Source of the DNA: Lysinibacillus xylanilyticus | GTDB lineage: Bacteria; Bacillota; Bacilli; Bacillales_A; Planococcaceae | Direction: 5' to 3' | Assembly (NCBI RefSeq): GCF_001708185.1 | Contig: NZ_MDDN01000002.1 | Coordinates: 1 to 64,000, forward strand | DNA: 64,000 nt | Part shown: piece after piece, positions 25,442 through 34,498 of the stretch | How positions within the stretch are numbered: the first letter of the stretch is position 1 | Layout: each line of letters opens with the position of its first letter | Notes under the pieces: generated by a model | What the model was told of the DNA's origin: nothing | Seen by the model: the letters and a program-made list of their open reading frames with translations, nothing else | The model's database searches: none | Translations under genes and position numbers: made by a program

Positions 25442-27337
25442 TTATTCGACTGCTTCTTGCTTCAAGTTACCTGTCTTTTCATCATAGAAGCGAAGCAAAT
25501 CACCGTTAATGATAGCATCGGAATTTTCTAATTCTGTCGTCGCCCGATCAGCGTATGGCTGACATGGCTCGCCATCAATTTCTTCACCAGTAGCTTTGTC
25601 ATAGCAAGCTTCACCAGCATAAACATATTTATCTGTTACAAAACGACCGTCACGGAAAATAACGAAATCTTCATGCTCTGGTGAGAATAAGTCAGCACCA
25701 AGTTGCATATCTTTTGAAGTTTCAATACCAAGAAGGTGTAGAATTGTTGGACGTAAATCCATTTGTCCAGACACTTCTGTCATTTCTTTACCATCACCTG
25801 CTCCTGGGATATGGATGAATAAAGGTACTTCTTGTAGCATTGCATTATCAAATGGTGTAATGCTTTCTTTTCCTAAATATTGAGCCATCGCTTTGTTGTG
25901 GTTTTCTGAAATACCATAATGGTCACCATACATTACGATAATTGAGTTATCATAAACTCCTTGATCCTTTAAACTTTGGAAGAAGTCTTTAAGTGCTTCA
26001 TCCATATAACGAACTGTTTGGAAGTAACGATTTAATGTACCTGAGTTTGAAGTGTATTCAGGAATCATGACATCTTCAGGATCCAAAGTAAATGGATAGT
26101 GGTTCGTTAATGTAATTAGACGAGAATAGAATGGCTGTGGCATATCTTTCATTAAAGCTGCTGATTGCTCTAAGAATGGAGTATCTTTCATACCCCAGTT
26201 AACAGCTTCGCCTTCGTTAACTTTATATGAATCTACATCATAGAATTTATCAACTTTTAATGATTGATACATCATGTCACGATTCCAGAATGATTTATTA
26301 TTCGGGTGCATGACATTCGTATAGTAACCATTTTCTCCAAGACGCTCAGCCATTGAGTTATACGTATTTCCACCGTGTGTGAAGAATACCGCACCACGAC
26401 CTAAGCCAAACAATGAGTTTTCTACAATAAACTCGGAGTCAGAAGTTTTCCCTAATCCAGTTTGGTGATAGAAGTTGCTGAAATAAAACGTATCTTTATC
26501 TTTTGTTAAAGAGTTTAAGAATGGTGTAATTTCATGACCATCCATCTGGTTATTAATCACAAAGTTTTGTAACGATTCCATTGACACAACAATTAAATTA
26601 CGATCCTTGTACTTACCAAACATCTCAGGGTTAACCGCTGCTTGATTAGATCGAATATAGTTGTTCACTTCTACTAATTCACTGCCATCCGCTAATGCAC
26701 GTTGAGCAGAAGATTTAGATTGAATATAAATATCATACAGATGGTAGTTATAAGTCCCAATGTTTTTCACAAGTAATTCACGGTCAAAGCTTCGAGTCAA
26801 CAATTGTGGACGTTCAATTTCTGCTAATCCTAAGTTTAAGAAAGTCATAGCAACTGCTAATACGAAGTACGCACGACGGAATTCCACGTTAACTTTCACT
26901 ATTGTTTTCATTCTTGGCCAATATTTATTAGCTAAAATTAAAATAAGTACGTCGATGAAATATAATACATCCCAAGGGTTTACAATCGCTGAAACGGAAG
27001 TTCCTAAATCACTAAAGTTACTTGTTTGGAATAATACCGGTAGCGTAATAAAGTCATTGTAGAAACGATAGAATGCCACATTTCCGTATAAGACAATTGA
27101 TAAAAGAACACTGACTGTAATAATATAACGGTTTTTAGCTTTTGAAGATTTAAAGAATAACGCTAAACCATAAGCAAACAGCAAGAAGCTCAATGGATTA
27201 ATAAACAAAATAAATTGTTGCATTGCATTTTCGATTTTCATATCAAAGCTTGTGTGATAAACAATGACCGTTTTTATCCAAGTTGCTACAATTGCTAGTA
27301 TCATAAATGAATGTTTAGGCCACTTAATTGATTTCAT
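25442..27337 (-). CDS. ltaS: Lipoteichoic acid synthase (LtaS family, YqgS-like)
   Basis: A 631-aa polyglycerolphosphate synthase or primase. Five N-terminal membrane segments span residues 10-190. The extracellular sulfatase-fold domain begins after an Ala-rich cleavage region (SSAQRALADG). The catalytic threonine lies in GKTSDSEF, and metal ligands include E in VSMESLQ, YGDHYG and HTGG-type loops. It transfers glycerol phosphate from phosphatidylglycerol to build lipoteichoic acid. I start at 27337, 9 bases after GGGAGG. Placement beside yqgQ/yqgX relatives points to the YqgS orthologue, one of several LtaS paralogues in Bacillus. Confidence 0.9.
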   Translation of the reverse strand: MKSIKWPKHSFMILAIVATWIKTVIVYHTSFDMKIENAMQQFILFINPLSFLLFAYGLALFFKSSKAKNRYIITVSVLLSIVLYGNVAFYRFYNDFITLPVLFQTSNFSDLGTSVSAIVNPWDVLYFIDVLILILANKYWPRMKTIVKVNVEFRRAYFVLAVAMTFLNLGLAEIERPQLLTRSFDRELLVKNIGTYNYHLYDIYIQSKSSAQRALADGSELVEVNNYIRSNQAAVNPEMFGKYKDRNLIVVSMESLQNFVINNQMDGHEITPFLNSLTKDKDTFYFSNFYHQTGLGKTSDSEFIVENSLFGLGRGAVFFTHGGNTYNSMAERLGENGYYTNVMHPNNKSFWNRDMMYQSLKVDKFYDVDSYKVNEGEAVNWGMKDTPFLEQSAALMKDMPQPFYSRLITLTNHYPFTLDPEDVMIPEYTSNSGTLNRYFQTVRYMDEALKDFFQSLKDQGVYDNSIIVMYGDHYGISENHNKAMAQYLGKESITPFDNAMLQEVPLFIHIPGAGDGKEMTEVSGQMDLRPTILHLLGIETSKDMQLGADLFSPEHEDFVIFRDGRFVTDKYVYAGEACYDKATGEEIDGEPCQPYADRATTELENSDAIINGDLLRFYDEKTGNLKQEAVE

Positions 27338-27527
27338 TCCTAACATCCTCCCTACTTTTTAAAACGAAAAAATAATAATGTTAATAATTTGTTACTGAAA
27401 CAACATATATCTTAATCTTTTTTTTACAGATGCGCAACAGATATATTTTGGAAAGCCATTCTGCTTGCTCGTCTACACGTTAGATATTTATATATACGTC
27501 TTTGTTTGTAAAAAGTTTCGCAAAATC

Positions 27528-27552
27528 ATAAAAACAGTGGAAACCCACTGTC
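27528..27552 (-). terminator. Terminator after the yqgQ-like gene
   Basis: The minus strand reads ACAGTGGGTTTCCACTGT followed by TTTTTATG, 65 bases after the gene. Confidence 0.75.
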
Positions 27553-27617
27553 TCTTAGAATATTACATACATGTTACATTATTTTTACAATACCCCAAAG
27601 GAATTATATTTAAAACA

Positions 27618-27827
27618 TTATTGATTATTCTCTTTCATACGAAGTTTTGTCGTTTCTTGTCGAATTAGTAACAATGCCATTTGGTAATCTTTAATATCTA
27701 GTACATTCGCTTTATACAACTCACGAATTTCATCCTCCATTAACATCAAATCACCAATAGGATCTCTTGTATAAATAAAAGTGCCATATGTTTTTAATAA
27801 TTCATAAATATCTAACATCTTATCCAT
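27618..27827 (-). CDS. YqgQ family protein (DUF910)
   Basis: A 69-aa soluble helical protein containing LLKTYGTFIYTRDPIGD, the hallmark of the YqgQ/DUF910 family. The ATG at 27827 has GAGGAGC 8 bases upstream and begins 1 base after the folate cyclo-ligase stop, so the two are in one operon. The function is unknown; the fold in B. subtilis is a three-helix bundle. Confidence 0.88.
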   Translation of the reverse strand: MDKMLDIYELLKTYGTFIYTRDPIGDLMLMEDEIRELYKANVLDIKDYQMALLLIRQETTKLRMKENNQ

Positions 27828-27828
27828 T

Positions 27829-28413
27829 TTAGTTCGCTCCTCGTTGTGTTACACAGTCAATACGTTTAGTCGGTGTCACAATGATATCTACTGGGCAATC
27901 GTGTGCGTCTGTAGGTACTTGTTCATATAGCTGCTCATCAAATAACAGCGATACTAGCTTACCTTTGCTATAGTTTAATACATAGCGATCATAATAACCA
28001 CCGCCATAACCTATGCGATAGCCAAACTTATCAAAAACAACTCCCGGAACAAGTATGACATCCATTTCATTTGCGTCAACAAACTCACATTTTTCTGGAA
28101 TTGGCTCACGCAAATGCATATAAACAGTTTCTAGCTGTGCAAACGAATCAATAGCATAAAATGTCATTTCTCTTGTTTTTGGGTTGCATTTAGGAACAGC
28201 GACTTTTTTACCAAGTTGCCACAATTCTTCAATTAAATGAATTGTGTCGACTTCTGGCTTATTAGAAATGGTAATGCCGATTGTATTTGCTTCTATTATA
28301 TATGGTTCTTGTAGCACATTTTTTGCGACAATAAAAGATCGGTCTTGGTAAGCCGCTTCACTCATTTTTGCGAGAGCTCCCCTTACCTCGTTTCGTAAAG
28401 TTGTTTTATCCAT
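27829..28413 (-). CDS. 5-formyltetrahydrofolate cyclo-ligase
   Basis: A 194-aa enzyme that recycles 5-formyl-THF to 5,10-methenyl-THF with ATP. It has the N-terminal [11 protein letters not shown], the substrate-site EPIPEKCEF segment and the family signature [28 protein letters not shown]-type block (residues about 123-150). B. subtilis YqgN is the counterpart in the same neighbourhood. Confidence 0.93.
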   Translation of the reverse strand: [194 protein letters not shown]

Positions 28414-28440
28414 ACCAAGCTATCCTCCTATCTATATGTA

Positions 28441-28471
28441 AAAAGCCAAAACCACTTGTGGTTTTGGCTTA
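28441..28471. terminator. Terminator after rpmG
   Basis: AAGCCAAAACCAC-TTG-TGGTTTTGGCTT is a perfect hairpin with A or T runs on both sides. It lies between rpmG and the folate gene. Confidence 0.85.
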
Positions 28472-28479
28472 ATGAGCGA

Positions 28480-28629
28480 TTACTTAGTTTCACGGTGAAG
28501 AGTGTATTTCTTCTCGCGAGAGCAATATTTTTTAAGTTCAAGACGCTCTGGATTGTTACGCTTGTTCTTTTTAGAAATGTAGTTACGTTCGCCGCAATCT
28601 GTGCAAGCTAAAGTAATGTTTACGCGCAT
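28480..28629 (-). CDS. rpmG: 50S ribosomal protein L33
   Basis: The 49-aa protein begins [20 protein letters not shown] and ends with TLHRETK, the standard L33 length and ends. It keeps the first CxxC pair (C9, C12) but has only one cysteine in the second pair position ([10 protein letters not shown]). It is therefore probably not the full four-cysteine zinc form, and paralogues regulated by zinc may exist elsewhere in the genome. GGGAGGGT precedes the start. It was found by direct reading, being short. Confidence 0.93.
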   Translation of the reverse strand: MRVNITLACTDCGERNYISKKNKRNNPERLELKKYCSREKKYTLHRETK

Positions 28630-28789
28630 CATTAACCCTCCCACTCTATATCAAGAATTTAAATTTTGAGCATGATTTATACGACTTACCTATTATAACA
28701 CAAACTAAAAAAAAATCCACCTTCATTTCATATTAAGTTTGCTTATGGTAAAATACCTTATAATTACATAACTTAATGAGGTGAAACTT

Positions 28790-29230
28790 TTGGATTTATC
28801 CATCATACTTATGATTGTTGGAATTCTTCTAATCATCGTGTCGTTCTTTTTCAAAAATAACGCGAAAAAAGTCGAACAAGATGTAGAAGAGCTTTCCATC
28901 TCTATTTTTCAAGAAACAAATAATTTAAAACGTCGTCTAAAAATTGTTGAGGAGGAGCTGTTATTAGAGCCTGAATTCCAGGTTAAATCAAATTCAGTCC
29001 AAAATAACATGCCAGATCCAAAGGTGCAACAAGTGATACAGGCCGTACAACAAGCCGCTCAAGCATCAAAAGCTGGACAAGGAGCACCACAAACAAAAAA
29101 TATTCATCAAATTATCGTTAGTCAGGTGCTTGAATTAAATAAGCAAGGTCTTTCGGTAGCCGATATAAGTATTCGCTCAAATTTATCAGAAGAGCAAGTG
29201 CGACAAGTGATTGCAAATGGAGGTCGGTAA
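28790..29230 (+). CDS. Membrane-anchored protein with C-terminal HTH-like end
   Basis: A 146-aa protein: one N-terminal membrane helix (LSIILMIVGILLIIVSFFF), a coiled coil (KKVEQDVEELSISIFQETNNLKRR region), a glutamine/alanine-rich linker, and a C-terminal segment (LELNKQGLSVADISIRSNLSEEQV) resembling a resolvase-type helix-turn-helix. I choose the TTG start at 28790 because GAGGTG is 6 bases upstream. Its stop is 3 bases before the next gene, with which it forms a pair. I do not recognise the family. Confidence 0.65.
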   Translation: MDLSIILMIVGILLIIVSFFFKNNAKKVEQDVEELSISIFQETNNLKRRLKIVEEELLLEPEFQVKSNSVQNNMPDPKVQQVIQAVQQAAQASKAGQGAPQTKNIHQIIVSQVLELNKQGLSVADISIRSNLSEEQVRQVIANGGR

Positions 29231-29233
29231 TAC

Positions 29234-29731
29234 ATGAATAATTCCTCTATTCGTGCATTTGGCATTGCACTTTTTCTTGTAGGAGCAATACTTGCTTTAG
29301 CAACTCGTTTCGATCTTCAAATTGGTCTACCAACTAAAGCTTCCTCAGGCGAGGAAAATGTAGAGGAGCTGCAAAAAAAGCTCGAACAGGCAAATAAAGA
29401 AATTGCATTGTTAAAGGAACAAGTAAAGCAAGCTCCAAAGGAAAACACTCAGAAGACAGATGCACCTGAAACAAAAGCTAAAGACAATCATGAATCAGCA
29501 GACGCCCCGGCAACCAACGTTACCACTATGACACTTCAAATTTACAGCGGCATTACACCATATATTGTGGCGCAAAAGCTTGAAGATGGTGACATTATTG
29601 CCAATAGTGTTGAAATGGAACTGATACTTGCAAACCCTAAATATGCTCGAAGCTTACAAATTGGTTCCTACGAAGTCAATTCTTCAATGTCTTTAGAGGA
29701 AATTGCAAAATTGATTACAGGGAAAAAGTGA
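29234..29731 (+). CDS. YceG/MltG-like small membrane protein
   Basis: A 165-aa protein with one N-terminal membrane segment, a charged coiled coil (ENVEELQKKLEQANKEIALL), a low-complexity spacer and a C-terminal 65-residue domain. That domain (LQIYSGITPYIVAQKLEDGDII to YEVNSSMSLEEIAKLITG) matches the N-terminal LysM-like part of YceG/MltG. The catalytic transglycosylase part is absent, so it could bind peptidoglycan or a divisome partner without cleaving. It is translated directly after the preceding membrane gene. Confidence 0.65.
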   Translation: MNNSSIRAFGIALFLVGAILALATRFDLQIGLPTKASSGEENVEELQKKLEQANKEIALLKEQVKQAPKENTQKTDAPETKAKDNHESADAPATNVTTMTLQIYSGITPYIVAQKLEDGDIIANSVEMELILANPKYARSLQIGSYEVNSSMSLEEIAKLITGKK

Positions 29732-29781
29732 TAACATGATCTCTTAGTGAAAGAGAGCTTAAATATTACTATTCTTCATAA

Positions 29782-29834
29782 TAAATGGCTGTCATCCAAA
29801 AATCACAACTCCTGATTTTTGATGACAGCCTATT
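29782..29834. terminator. Bidirectional terminator between convergent genes
   Basis: GGCTGTCATC and GATGACAGCC enclose a second stem of AAAAATCA/TGATTTTT. It serves the plus-strand pair and trpG on the minus strand. Confidence 0.85.
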
Positions 29835-29843
29835 TTGTTTAGT

Positions 29844-30416
29844 TTATGAAATTTGTTCTAAGAAGGCTTGCATCATCTTGCTGCCCTCTTTCGTTCCAAT
29901 GGATTCTGGATGAAATTGTAGCCCAAAAAGTGGATAATATTTATGTCGAATCGCCATAATTTCACCATCATCACTGGAGGTTGCTAAAATAGTGAAATCC
30001 TCATGTAACGTGCTTTGCTCAATGATGAGAGAATGATAGCGCATTACTTCGATTTTACCGTCTAACTGAGCAAATAAATCTGTTTTTTTATATTGAATTG
30101 TAGATAATTTCCCATGCATAATATGGTTAGCTTGAACGATGCTGCTGCCAAAAGCCTGCCCTATCGATTGGTGCCCAAGACAAATGCCCAAAATTGGAAA
30201 TTTCGTGTAAAGCTCTTTGACAACATCCACTGTTATCCCTGCATCAGTTGGCGTACCTGGGCCAGGCGATAAAATAATAGCTTCTGGTTGCATTTTTTTA
30301 ATTTCCTCTATTGAAATTTCATCATTACGTACTACTTCTACGTCTTTCCCTAGCATACTTATTTGCTGAAATAAATTATATGTGAATGAATCATAGTTAT
30401 CGATCAGTAAAATCAT
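29844..30416 (-). CDS. trpG: Anthranilate synthase component II (glutamine amidotransferase)
   Basis: A 190-aa class I glutamine amidotransferase: LILSPGPGTP-type oxyanion loop (ILSPGPGTPTDAG), nucleophile Cys in LGICLGHQ, and His-Glu in QFHPESIGT. It supplies ammonia to component I. The ATG overlaps the trpE stop (ATGA), so translation is coupled. In many Bacilli this subunit is shared with p-aminobenzoate synthase, so it may serve folate synthesis too. The T-box argues for a primary role in tryptophan synthesis. Confidence 0.9.
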   Translation of the reverse strand: MILLIDNYDSFTYNLFQQISMLGKDVEVVRNDEISIEEIKKMQPEAIILSPGPGTPTDAGITVDVVKELYTKFPILGICLGHQSIGQAFGSSIVQANHIMHGKLSTIQYKKTDLFAQLDGKIEVMRYHSLIIEQSTLHEDFTILATSSDDGEIMAIRHKYYPLFGLQFHPESIGTKEGSKMMQAFLEQIS

Positions 30417-31795
30417 TTTTTCACCTCCAATAACGCGCGAGCTTTATTGAGTGTTTCCTCATATTCAGACCATGGCACAGAATCATACACAATACCAGCC
30501 CCTGCCTGAACATGTGCACGATGATCCTTAATAACCATGGTACGAATGGCTAGAGCTAAATCCATATCCCCTGTAGTGGAAATATAGCCTACTGCTCCTG
30601 CATAGACACCACGTTTTACGGGTTCTAGCTCATTGATTAGCTGCATAGCACGAATTTTTGGTGCACCTGATACTGTACCTGCAGGCAAGCAGGCTCTGAG
30701 GACATCCAAAACATGTACATCATCACGTAATTCACCGATAACCTCTGATACAATATGCATAACATGTTTATAACGCTCAATATTCATATATTTTACAAGC
30801 TTCACTGTACCGACTTTTGCAATTCGTCCAAGATCATTACGACCTAAATCCACTAACATCCGATGTTCAGCAATTTCTTTTTCATCATTGAGTAAACCTT
30901 CCGCAATCGCTTTATCCTGTTCCACTGTTTTGCCTCTAGGCTTTGTTCCTGCGATTGGATTTGTCGTGACCATTCGCTCCTTCACCTTCACAAGACTTTC
31001 AGGAGACGTTCCTAAAATGATATACGTTCCAAAATCCATATAGAACATATATGGTGACGGATTTGATGTACGCAACTGACGGTATAAATCAAAAGGATTC
31101 CCTGTAAATGGTGAGGTGAAACGTTGTGATAAGACAATTTGGAAAATGTCACCCTTACGAATATACTGTTTAGCGCGGTCAACCATTGCTACAAAATCTT
31201 CTTCAATCATCGGCTTGAAATTGAGCTCTCCCAGTGACATGGCGTCGAATGTTTTACCAGCATAAAGCTGTTCCTCCATCTTAGAAATAACCACTTCCAT
31301 TGCGTCAAGAGAGCGCTCTTCATCAAATAAATCAATGGCCGCTAACGTCACATCTTGCTTTACATGATCAAAAACAACAAATGTATCATAGAAGAAGACA
31401 TGAACATCTGGCATTTCTAAATCATCCTGCAAAAATTCTCCTATTTTCTCTGCATAAAAGGCCGTTTCGTATCCAAAGAAACCAATCGCTCCTCCAAAAA
31501 AGGCGAAAGGATATTGGTCCTCATGGAATGGCATAACCTGCTTTAATTTAGTGAGTACATTTTCACTCGCTTTTTCACTTTCTCCATCTTTGGTAAAAGT
31601 ATATCCACCCTTATCTCCCATCAATTCCGCAACTGGATTGACGGCAATAAATGAATAACGTCCACTTTCTTCATGTTTGGCAGACGATTCAAAAAGCATC
31701 TTATGTTTCCCTTCAAGCGATTGATAGACGGAAATTGGCGTCATCATATCACCCTGTAATACCTTCATAGCAAACTTTCTAAGCTCAACTGTCAT
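30413..31795 (-). CDS. trpE: Anthranilate synthase component I
   Basis: A 460-aa chorismate-utilising enzyme with an intact catalytic C-terminal domain: QIVLSQRF, GTSPESLVKV, TNPIAGTKPRGKT, DLGRNDLGRIA, PAGTVSGAPK and AGAGIVYDS. The N-terminal LFESS motif corresponds to the LLES tryptophan-feedback site of TrpE. I start at 31795 (MTVELRKF) after AGGAGAG; a longer frame to 31861 would enter the leader. No other trp genes follow trpG, so trpCDFBA must be elsewhere or absent. PabB is an alternative by homology, but the Trp-specifying T-box upstream favours TrpE. Confidence 0.88.
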   Translation of the reverse strand: MTVELRKFAMKVLQGDMMTPISVYQSLEGKHKMLFESSAKHEESGRYSFIAVNPVAELMGDKGGYTFTKDGESEKASENVLTKLKQVMPFHEDQYPFAFFGGAIGFFGYETAFYAEKIGEFLQDDLEMPDVHVFFYDTFVVFDHVKQDVTLAAIDLFDEERSLDAMEVVISKMEEQLYAGKTFDAMSLGELNFKPMIEEDFVAMVDRAKQYIRKGDIFQIVLSQRFTSPFTGNPFDLYRQLRTSNPSPYMFYMDFGTYIILGTSPESLVKVKERMVTTNPIAGTKPRGKTVEQDKAIAEGLLNDEKEIAEHRMLVDLGRNDLGRIAKVGTVKLVKYMNIERYKHVMHIVSEVIGELRDDVHVLDVLRACLPAGTVSGAPKIRAMQLINELEPVKRGVYAGAVGYISTTGDMDLALAIRTMVIKDHRAHVQAGAGIVYDSVPWSEYEETLNKARALLEVKK

Positions 31796-31865
31796 TCTCT
31801 TCTCTCCTTCTCTATGCTCTGCTCTACTACACCAAATCTTTATTCTATAGGGTAGAAACATTACT

Positions 31866-32446
31866 ATTGAATAAAGAAATAAAAAAATAAAAAGACCTTC
31901 CCATCACAAAAGGACGGAAAAGCCGTGGTGCCACCTTCATTGGTCTTAATCAATTATGCCCGGTATAATTGCGTCCGCAATCGGCTTTGTGCTGAGGCCT
32001 GCAAATGTTTTTTGTGCGAAAGCGTAGTGCTAACGTAGCGGCAGCAACAAATGTTTTTTGTGCGAAAGCGTAGTGCTAACGTAGCGGCAGCAACAAATGT
32101 TTTTTGTGCGAAAGCGTAGCGGCAGCGGCAACACAGCACTGATGCAGGCCAGTTAGCCGTTATCGCATGGATGCGATGATTTTAGACTAACATCCTTTAT
32201 TAACTACTGTCCGATTATGTGACATCCACCAGAGGCATAAACTTCTTTCATCAGATGTTTAAACATCCACTAAAAAAAGCTAAAAGACCCACTTTGTACC
32301 TTATAACGTAGGCAAACGCTAATCCATACTCTTTTTCAGGATTAGAGCTCCGAAGTCCATTCACCATTCATTTGTACTAGTTTCCACCTGCCACTAGCTC
32401 TCTATAACAAAAAATAATAGCTACTACTCTTCATCTAAGCTGATTA
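31866..32446 (-). promoter_or_regulatory. Tryptophan T-box leader of trpEG, interrupted
   Basis: Minus strand. Stem I is readable from about 32446 to 32320 with AGAGAGC, a GGTGGAAAC loop motif, the specifier region GAATGGACTTCGGAG (UGG, Trp, at 32359-32357) and GAGCTCT. The T-box bulge sequence AATGAAGGTGGCACCACGG lies at 31944-31921. An AAGACC...GGTCTT terminator with a T run (31889-31947) completes the switch. About 320 bases of a dispersed repeat (31951-32275) separate stem I from the antiterminator. Uncharged tRNA-Trp should induce trpEG if the leader still folds. Confidence 0.88.
31951..32275 (+). repeat. Mosaic repeat element, copy A, inside the T-box leader
   Basis: It begins with CAATTATGCC-CGGTATAATTG, continues with GCGTCCGCAATCGGCTTTGTG and AGGCCTGCA, then about three 46-bp units (32005-32125), GATGCAGGCCA, a two-tier hairpin (32152-32191), CATCCTTTA...GACATCCACCAGAGGC and a final imperfect hairpin (TCAGATGTTTAAACATCCA). 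The same order is seen at 54.5 and 57.5 kb. Confidence 0.85.
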
Positions 32447-32454
32447 CTATTTTC

Positions 32455-32483
32455 ATTGTAAAATAAATAAATTAACAATTCAA
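32455..32483 (-). promoter_or_regulatory. Promoter of the trpEG T-box transcript
   Basis: TTGAAT (32483-32478) and TACAAT (32460-32455) are spaced by 17 bases on the minus strand, about 10 bases before stem I. The -35 box lies inside the last codons of the upstream mscS-type gene. Confidence 0.7.
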
Positions 32484-33554
32484 ATTTTTTTTACTATGAA
32501 GCCATTCATCTTCAGCCGGAGCTGCTAGCTCAATATTTAGTTCCTCAAATATTTGACGAATAGCAAATAATATATCCTGTTTCGTACTTAACATCACTGC
32601 AGTATCATTTGTCGCCACATAAAAACGCACAAGAATACGATAAGAGGTTGGATAAAATTCATCTATAAATACATGGATCAACTCTTTTTCTGTAGCTGTA
32701 TGCAAATATATTTCCTTTTGAATAGCACTTAAAGCACTCCGTAATTTTTCTTCTTTATTTTCAGCAGCTACGAATAAAAATTGTTCACATTTTCGTTTTT
32801 CTCGTCTAGATAAATTATAGATTGGCCGATTGACTAAATAGGAGTTCGGGACATAAACAAGTCCTTTATCACCCGTTTGAATTAAGGTACTTCGAAGATT
32901 AATATCTTCAATAGTTCCATCAATTTTTTGATCTTCTGTCGCTATCCAGTCGCCAATCTGAAACGGATTATCTAATGCAACTGACATCCCACCAAAAACA
33001 TGTGCTAAAGTATCACGTATACCAAAGGCGATGGCTACTCCCGTTAAGCCAATCCCTGTTAAAAAGCCATTCAAGTTAAAATTCCAGAAAGAAGCAATCG
33101 TAAACATCGCCGCTATCATAATAAGCACTTTTCCTACGCGTAGAAAAAACGGTAATAGGACGTTTGGTTCTTCTTCACTATTCAACTGCAAAGGCTGTTT
33201 TGTATAAAAATGTAAAACATCATATACACCTTTAAAGGCAAAGAAAACAATAATGGACAATACAAAATTCTTTGTCACTGCATTTGTAAATAAATTTTCT
33301 TCTAATAATATGGTTAAGCTGAGTACAATGACAGCTGACATAAATGCATAGCGAATCTCTTTATTAAATTGTTCTAGCACTATTGCCTGAAACTCTCGCT
33401 GACGATTTCTTAAAAATGCAACAAGACGATTAATAATTTTCTTTATAACAAGTTGCTGAAAAAGCCAACCAACGACGCAAATAGCAACTGCAATAATAAC
33501 GTCCATCCACGTTGGTGCTGAAATATTTGGTAGTAACCATTTCAATGAATCCAT
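32472..33554 (-). CDS. Mechanosensitive channel, MscS family
   Basis: A 360-aa membrane protein with four predicted membrane helices. The pore helix GFLTGIGLTGVAIAFGIRDTLAHVFGG is followed by the beta domain (PFQIGDWI, GTIEDINLRST, VYVPNSYLVNRPIYN) and a C-terminal alpha/beta domain. It opens when membrane tension rises during osmotic downshift. AAAGGAG precedes the ATG. The length resembles YkuT/YhdY-type channels rather than the short E. coli MscS. It sits alone, with a terminator of the upstream gene before it. Confidence 0.9.
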   Translation of the reverse strand: MDSLKWLLPNISAPTWMDVIIAVAICVVGWLFQQLVIKKIINRLVAFLRNRQREFQAIVLEQFNKEIRYAFMSAVIVLSLTILLEENLFTNAVTKNFVLSIIVFFAFKGVYDVLHFYTKQPLQLNSEEEPNVLLPFFLRVGKVLIMIAAMFTIASFWNFNLNGFLTGIGLTGVAIAFGIRDTLAHVFGGMSVALDNPFQIGDWIATEDQKIDGTIEDINLRSTLIQTGDKGLVYVPNSYLVNRPIYNLSRREKRKCEQFLFVAAENKEEKLRSALSAIQKEIYLHTATEKELIHVFIDEFYPTSYRILVRFYVATNDTAVMLSTKQDILFAIRQIFEELNIELAAPAEDEWLHSKKNLNC

Positions 33555-33588
33555 GTTTTTCTCCTTTAACTACTATGTATACTCACAG

Positions 33589-33626
33589 AAAAGGAGCCGA
33601 TCAACAATGATGATCAACTCCTTTTT
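33589..33626 (-). terminator. Terminator after the VWA-like gene
   Basis: GGAG-GATCA and TGATC-CTCC arms form a hairpin next to the stop codon, followed by TTTTCTG on the minus strand. Confidence 0.7.
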
Positions 33627-34498
33627 TATTGAATAGCATCATCCGCAAAAAAAGCCTTGTTGGCAAACCAAAACTGCTGTTCATTAAATTTTTGTTCATG
33701 CATGGCAATCACCAAAAATTCAGCATAATACTTACGCTTCATCTCATCAAGTATGGTTTTCGCTTGCTTTCCAACGAGATGCTGACCATCAATAGGAGTT
33801 CCTTCTGTAAAAATGATAATATCCGCTTCTGTACAATGTTGATTTTCTTGTAGCAAGCCTTTTACAAAATGAAGCACGGGCAGAATTGCTGCTTCTCCCT
33901 TTGCTTTGTATTCAATAAAATCCTTAAAATCACATAAATTTAAATGACCGTTTTCAAATCGATAATGTACATGAATTTGACAGTCATATGGAACGATATA
34001 TAAATCTCGCCCTTCACGGTGCGCAATCATGAAAAATGGTAAAATCATACTTTTGCAAAGATCCGAATATGCTGCCATACCCGTAGTTTGTTCAAGACAT
34101 ATAATGATTGGACCTAGTTCTTTTTTGTATTCATCAAACGGAACATACAGGATATTTCCTTTTTTAGTTATTTGATACTTTAGCTTTTGTCGTCTAGCTA
34201 TCTGCCACTTTCGCTCATAATACAAACGCTGCTCTTTTCCGTTGATCAATCGTTCAGCTTGCTCAATAGCTGGTATGTTTTCACACATTTCACGCATGAT
34301 ATCTTCCAATTCAAGTGCAAATGCTGCCATGTTTCGCAATGTTTCACTCTTGTAAAAATAATCAATAAAGATACGTTGTTCCTTGTCATTTAATTCTTCA
34401 AGATGTAAGTGATCATAGAGAAAACGTAAAAAGTCATGTTGTTCTGACGTGAGTGCCAGAGCAAATTTCTCTATAAGTGATTCTACAGCGTCTTTCAC
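33626..34498 (-). CDS. VWA-like (CoxE-type) protein with degenerate MIDAS
   Basis: A 290-aa cytosolic protein. The N-terminal 140 residues are helical. The C-terminal half resembles a von Willebrand A domain of the CoxE type, but the metal site is changed: the usual DxSxS is LEQTTGMAAYSD, and the later TDG loop is FTEGTP. It may therefore bind metal poorly or recognise partners without metal. I start at the GTG at 34498 because GGAGGTG lies 7-8 bases before it; the longer frame to 34609 has no such signal. A neighbouring MoxR-type AAA+ ATPase, usual for such proteins, is not seen. Confidence 0.6.
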   Translation of the reverse strand: MKDAVESLIEKFALALTSEQHDFLRFLYDHLHLEELNDKEQRIFIDYFYKSETLRNMAAFALELEDIMREMCENIPAIEQAERLINGKEQRLYYERKWQIARRQKLKYQITKKGNILYVPFDEYKKELGPIIICLEQTTGMAAYSDLCKSMILPFFMIAHREGRDLYIVPYDCQIHVHYRFENGHLNLCDFKDFIEYKAKGEAAILPVLHFVKGLLQENQHCTEADIIIFTEGTPIDGQHLVGKQAKTILDEMKRKYYAEFLVIAMHEQKFNEQQFWFANKAFFADDAIQ

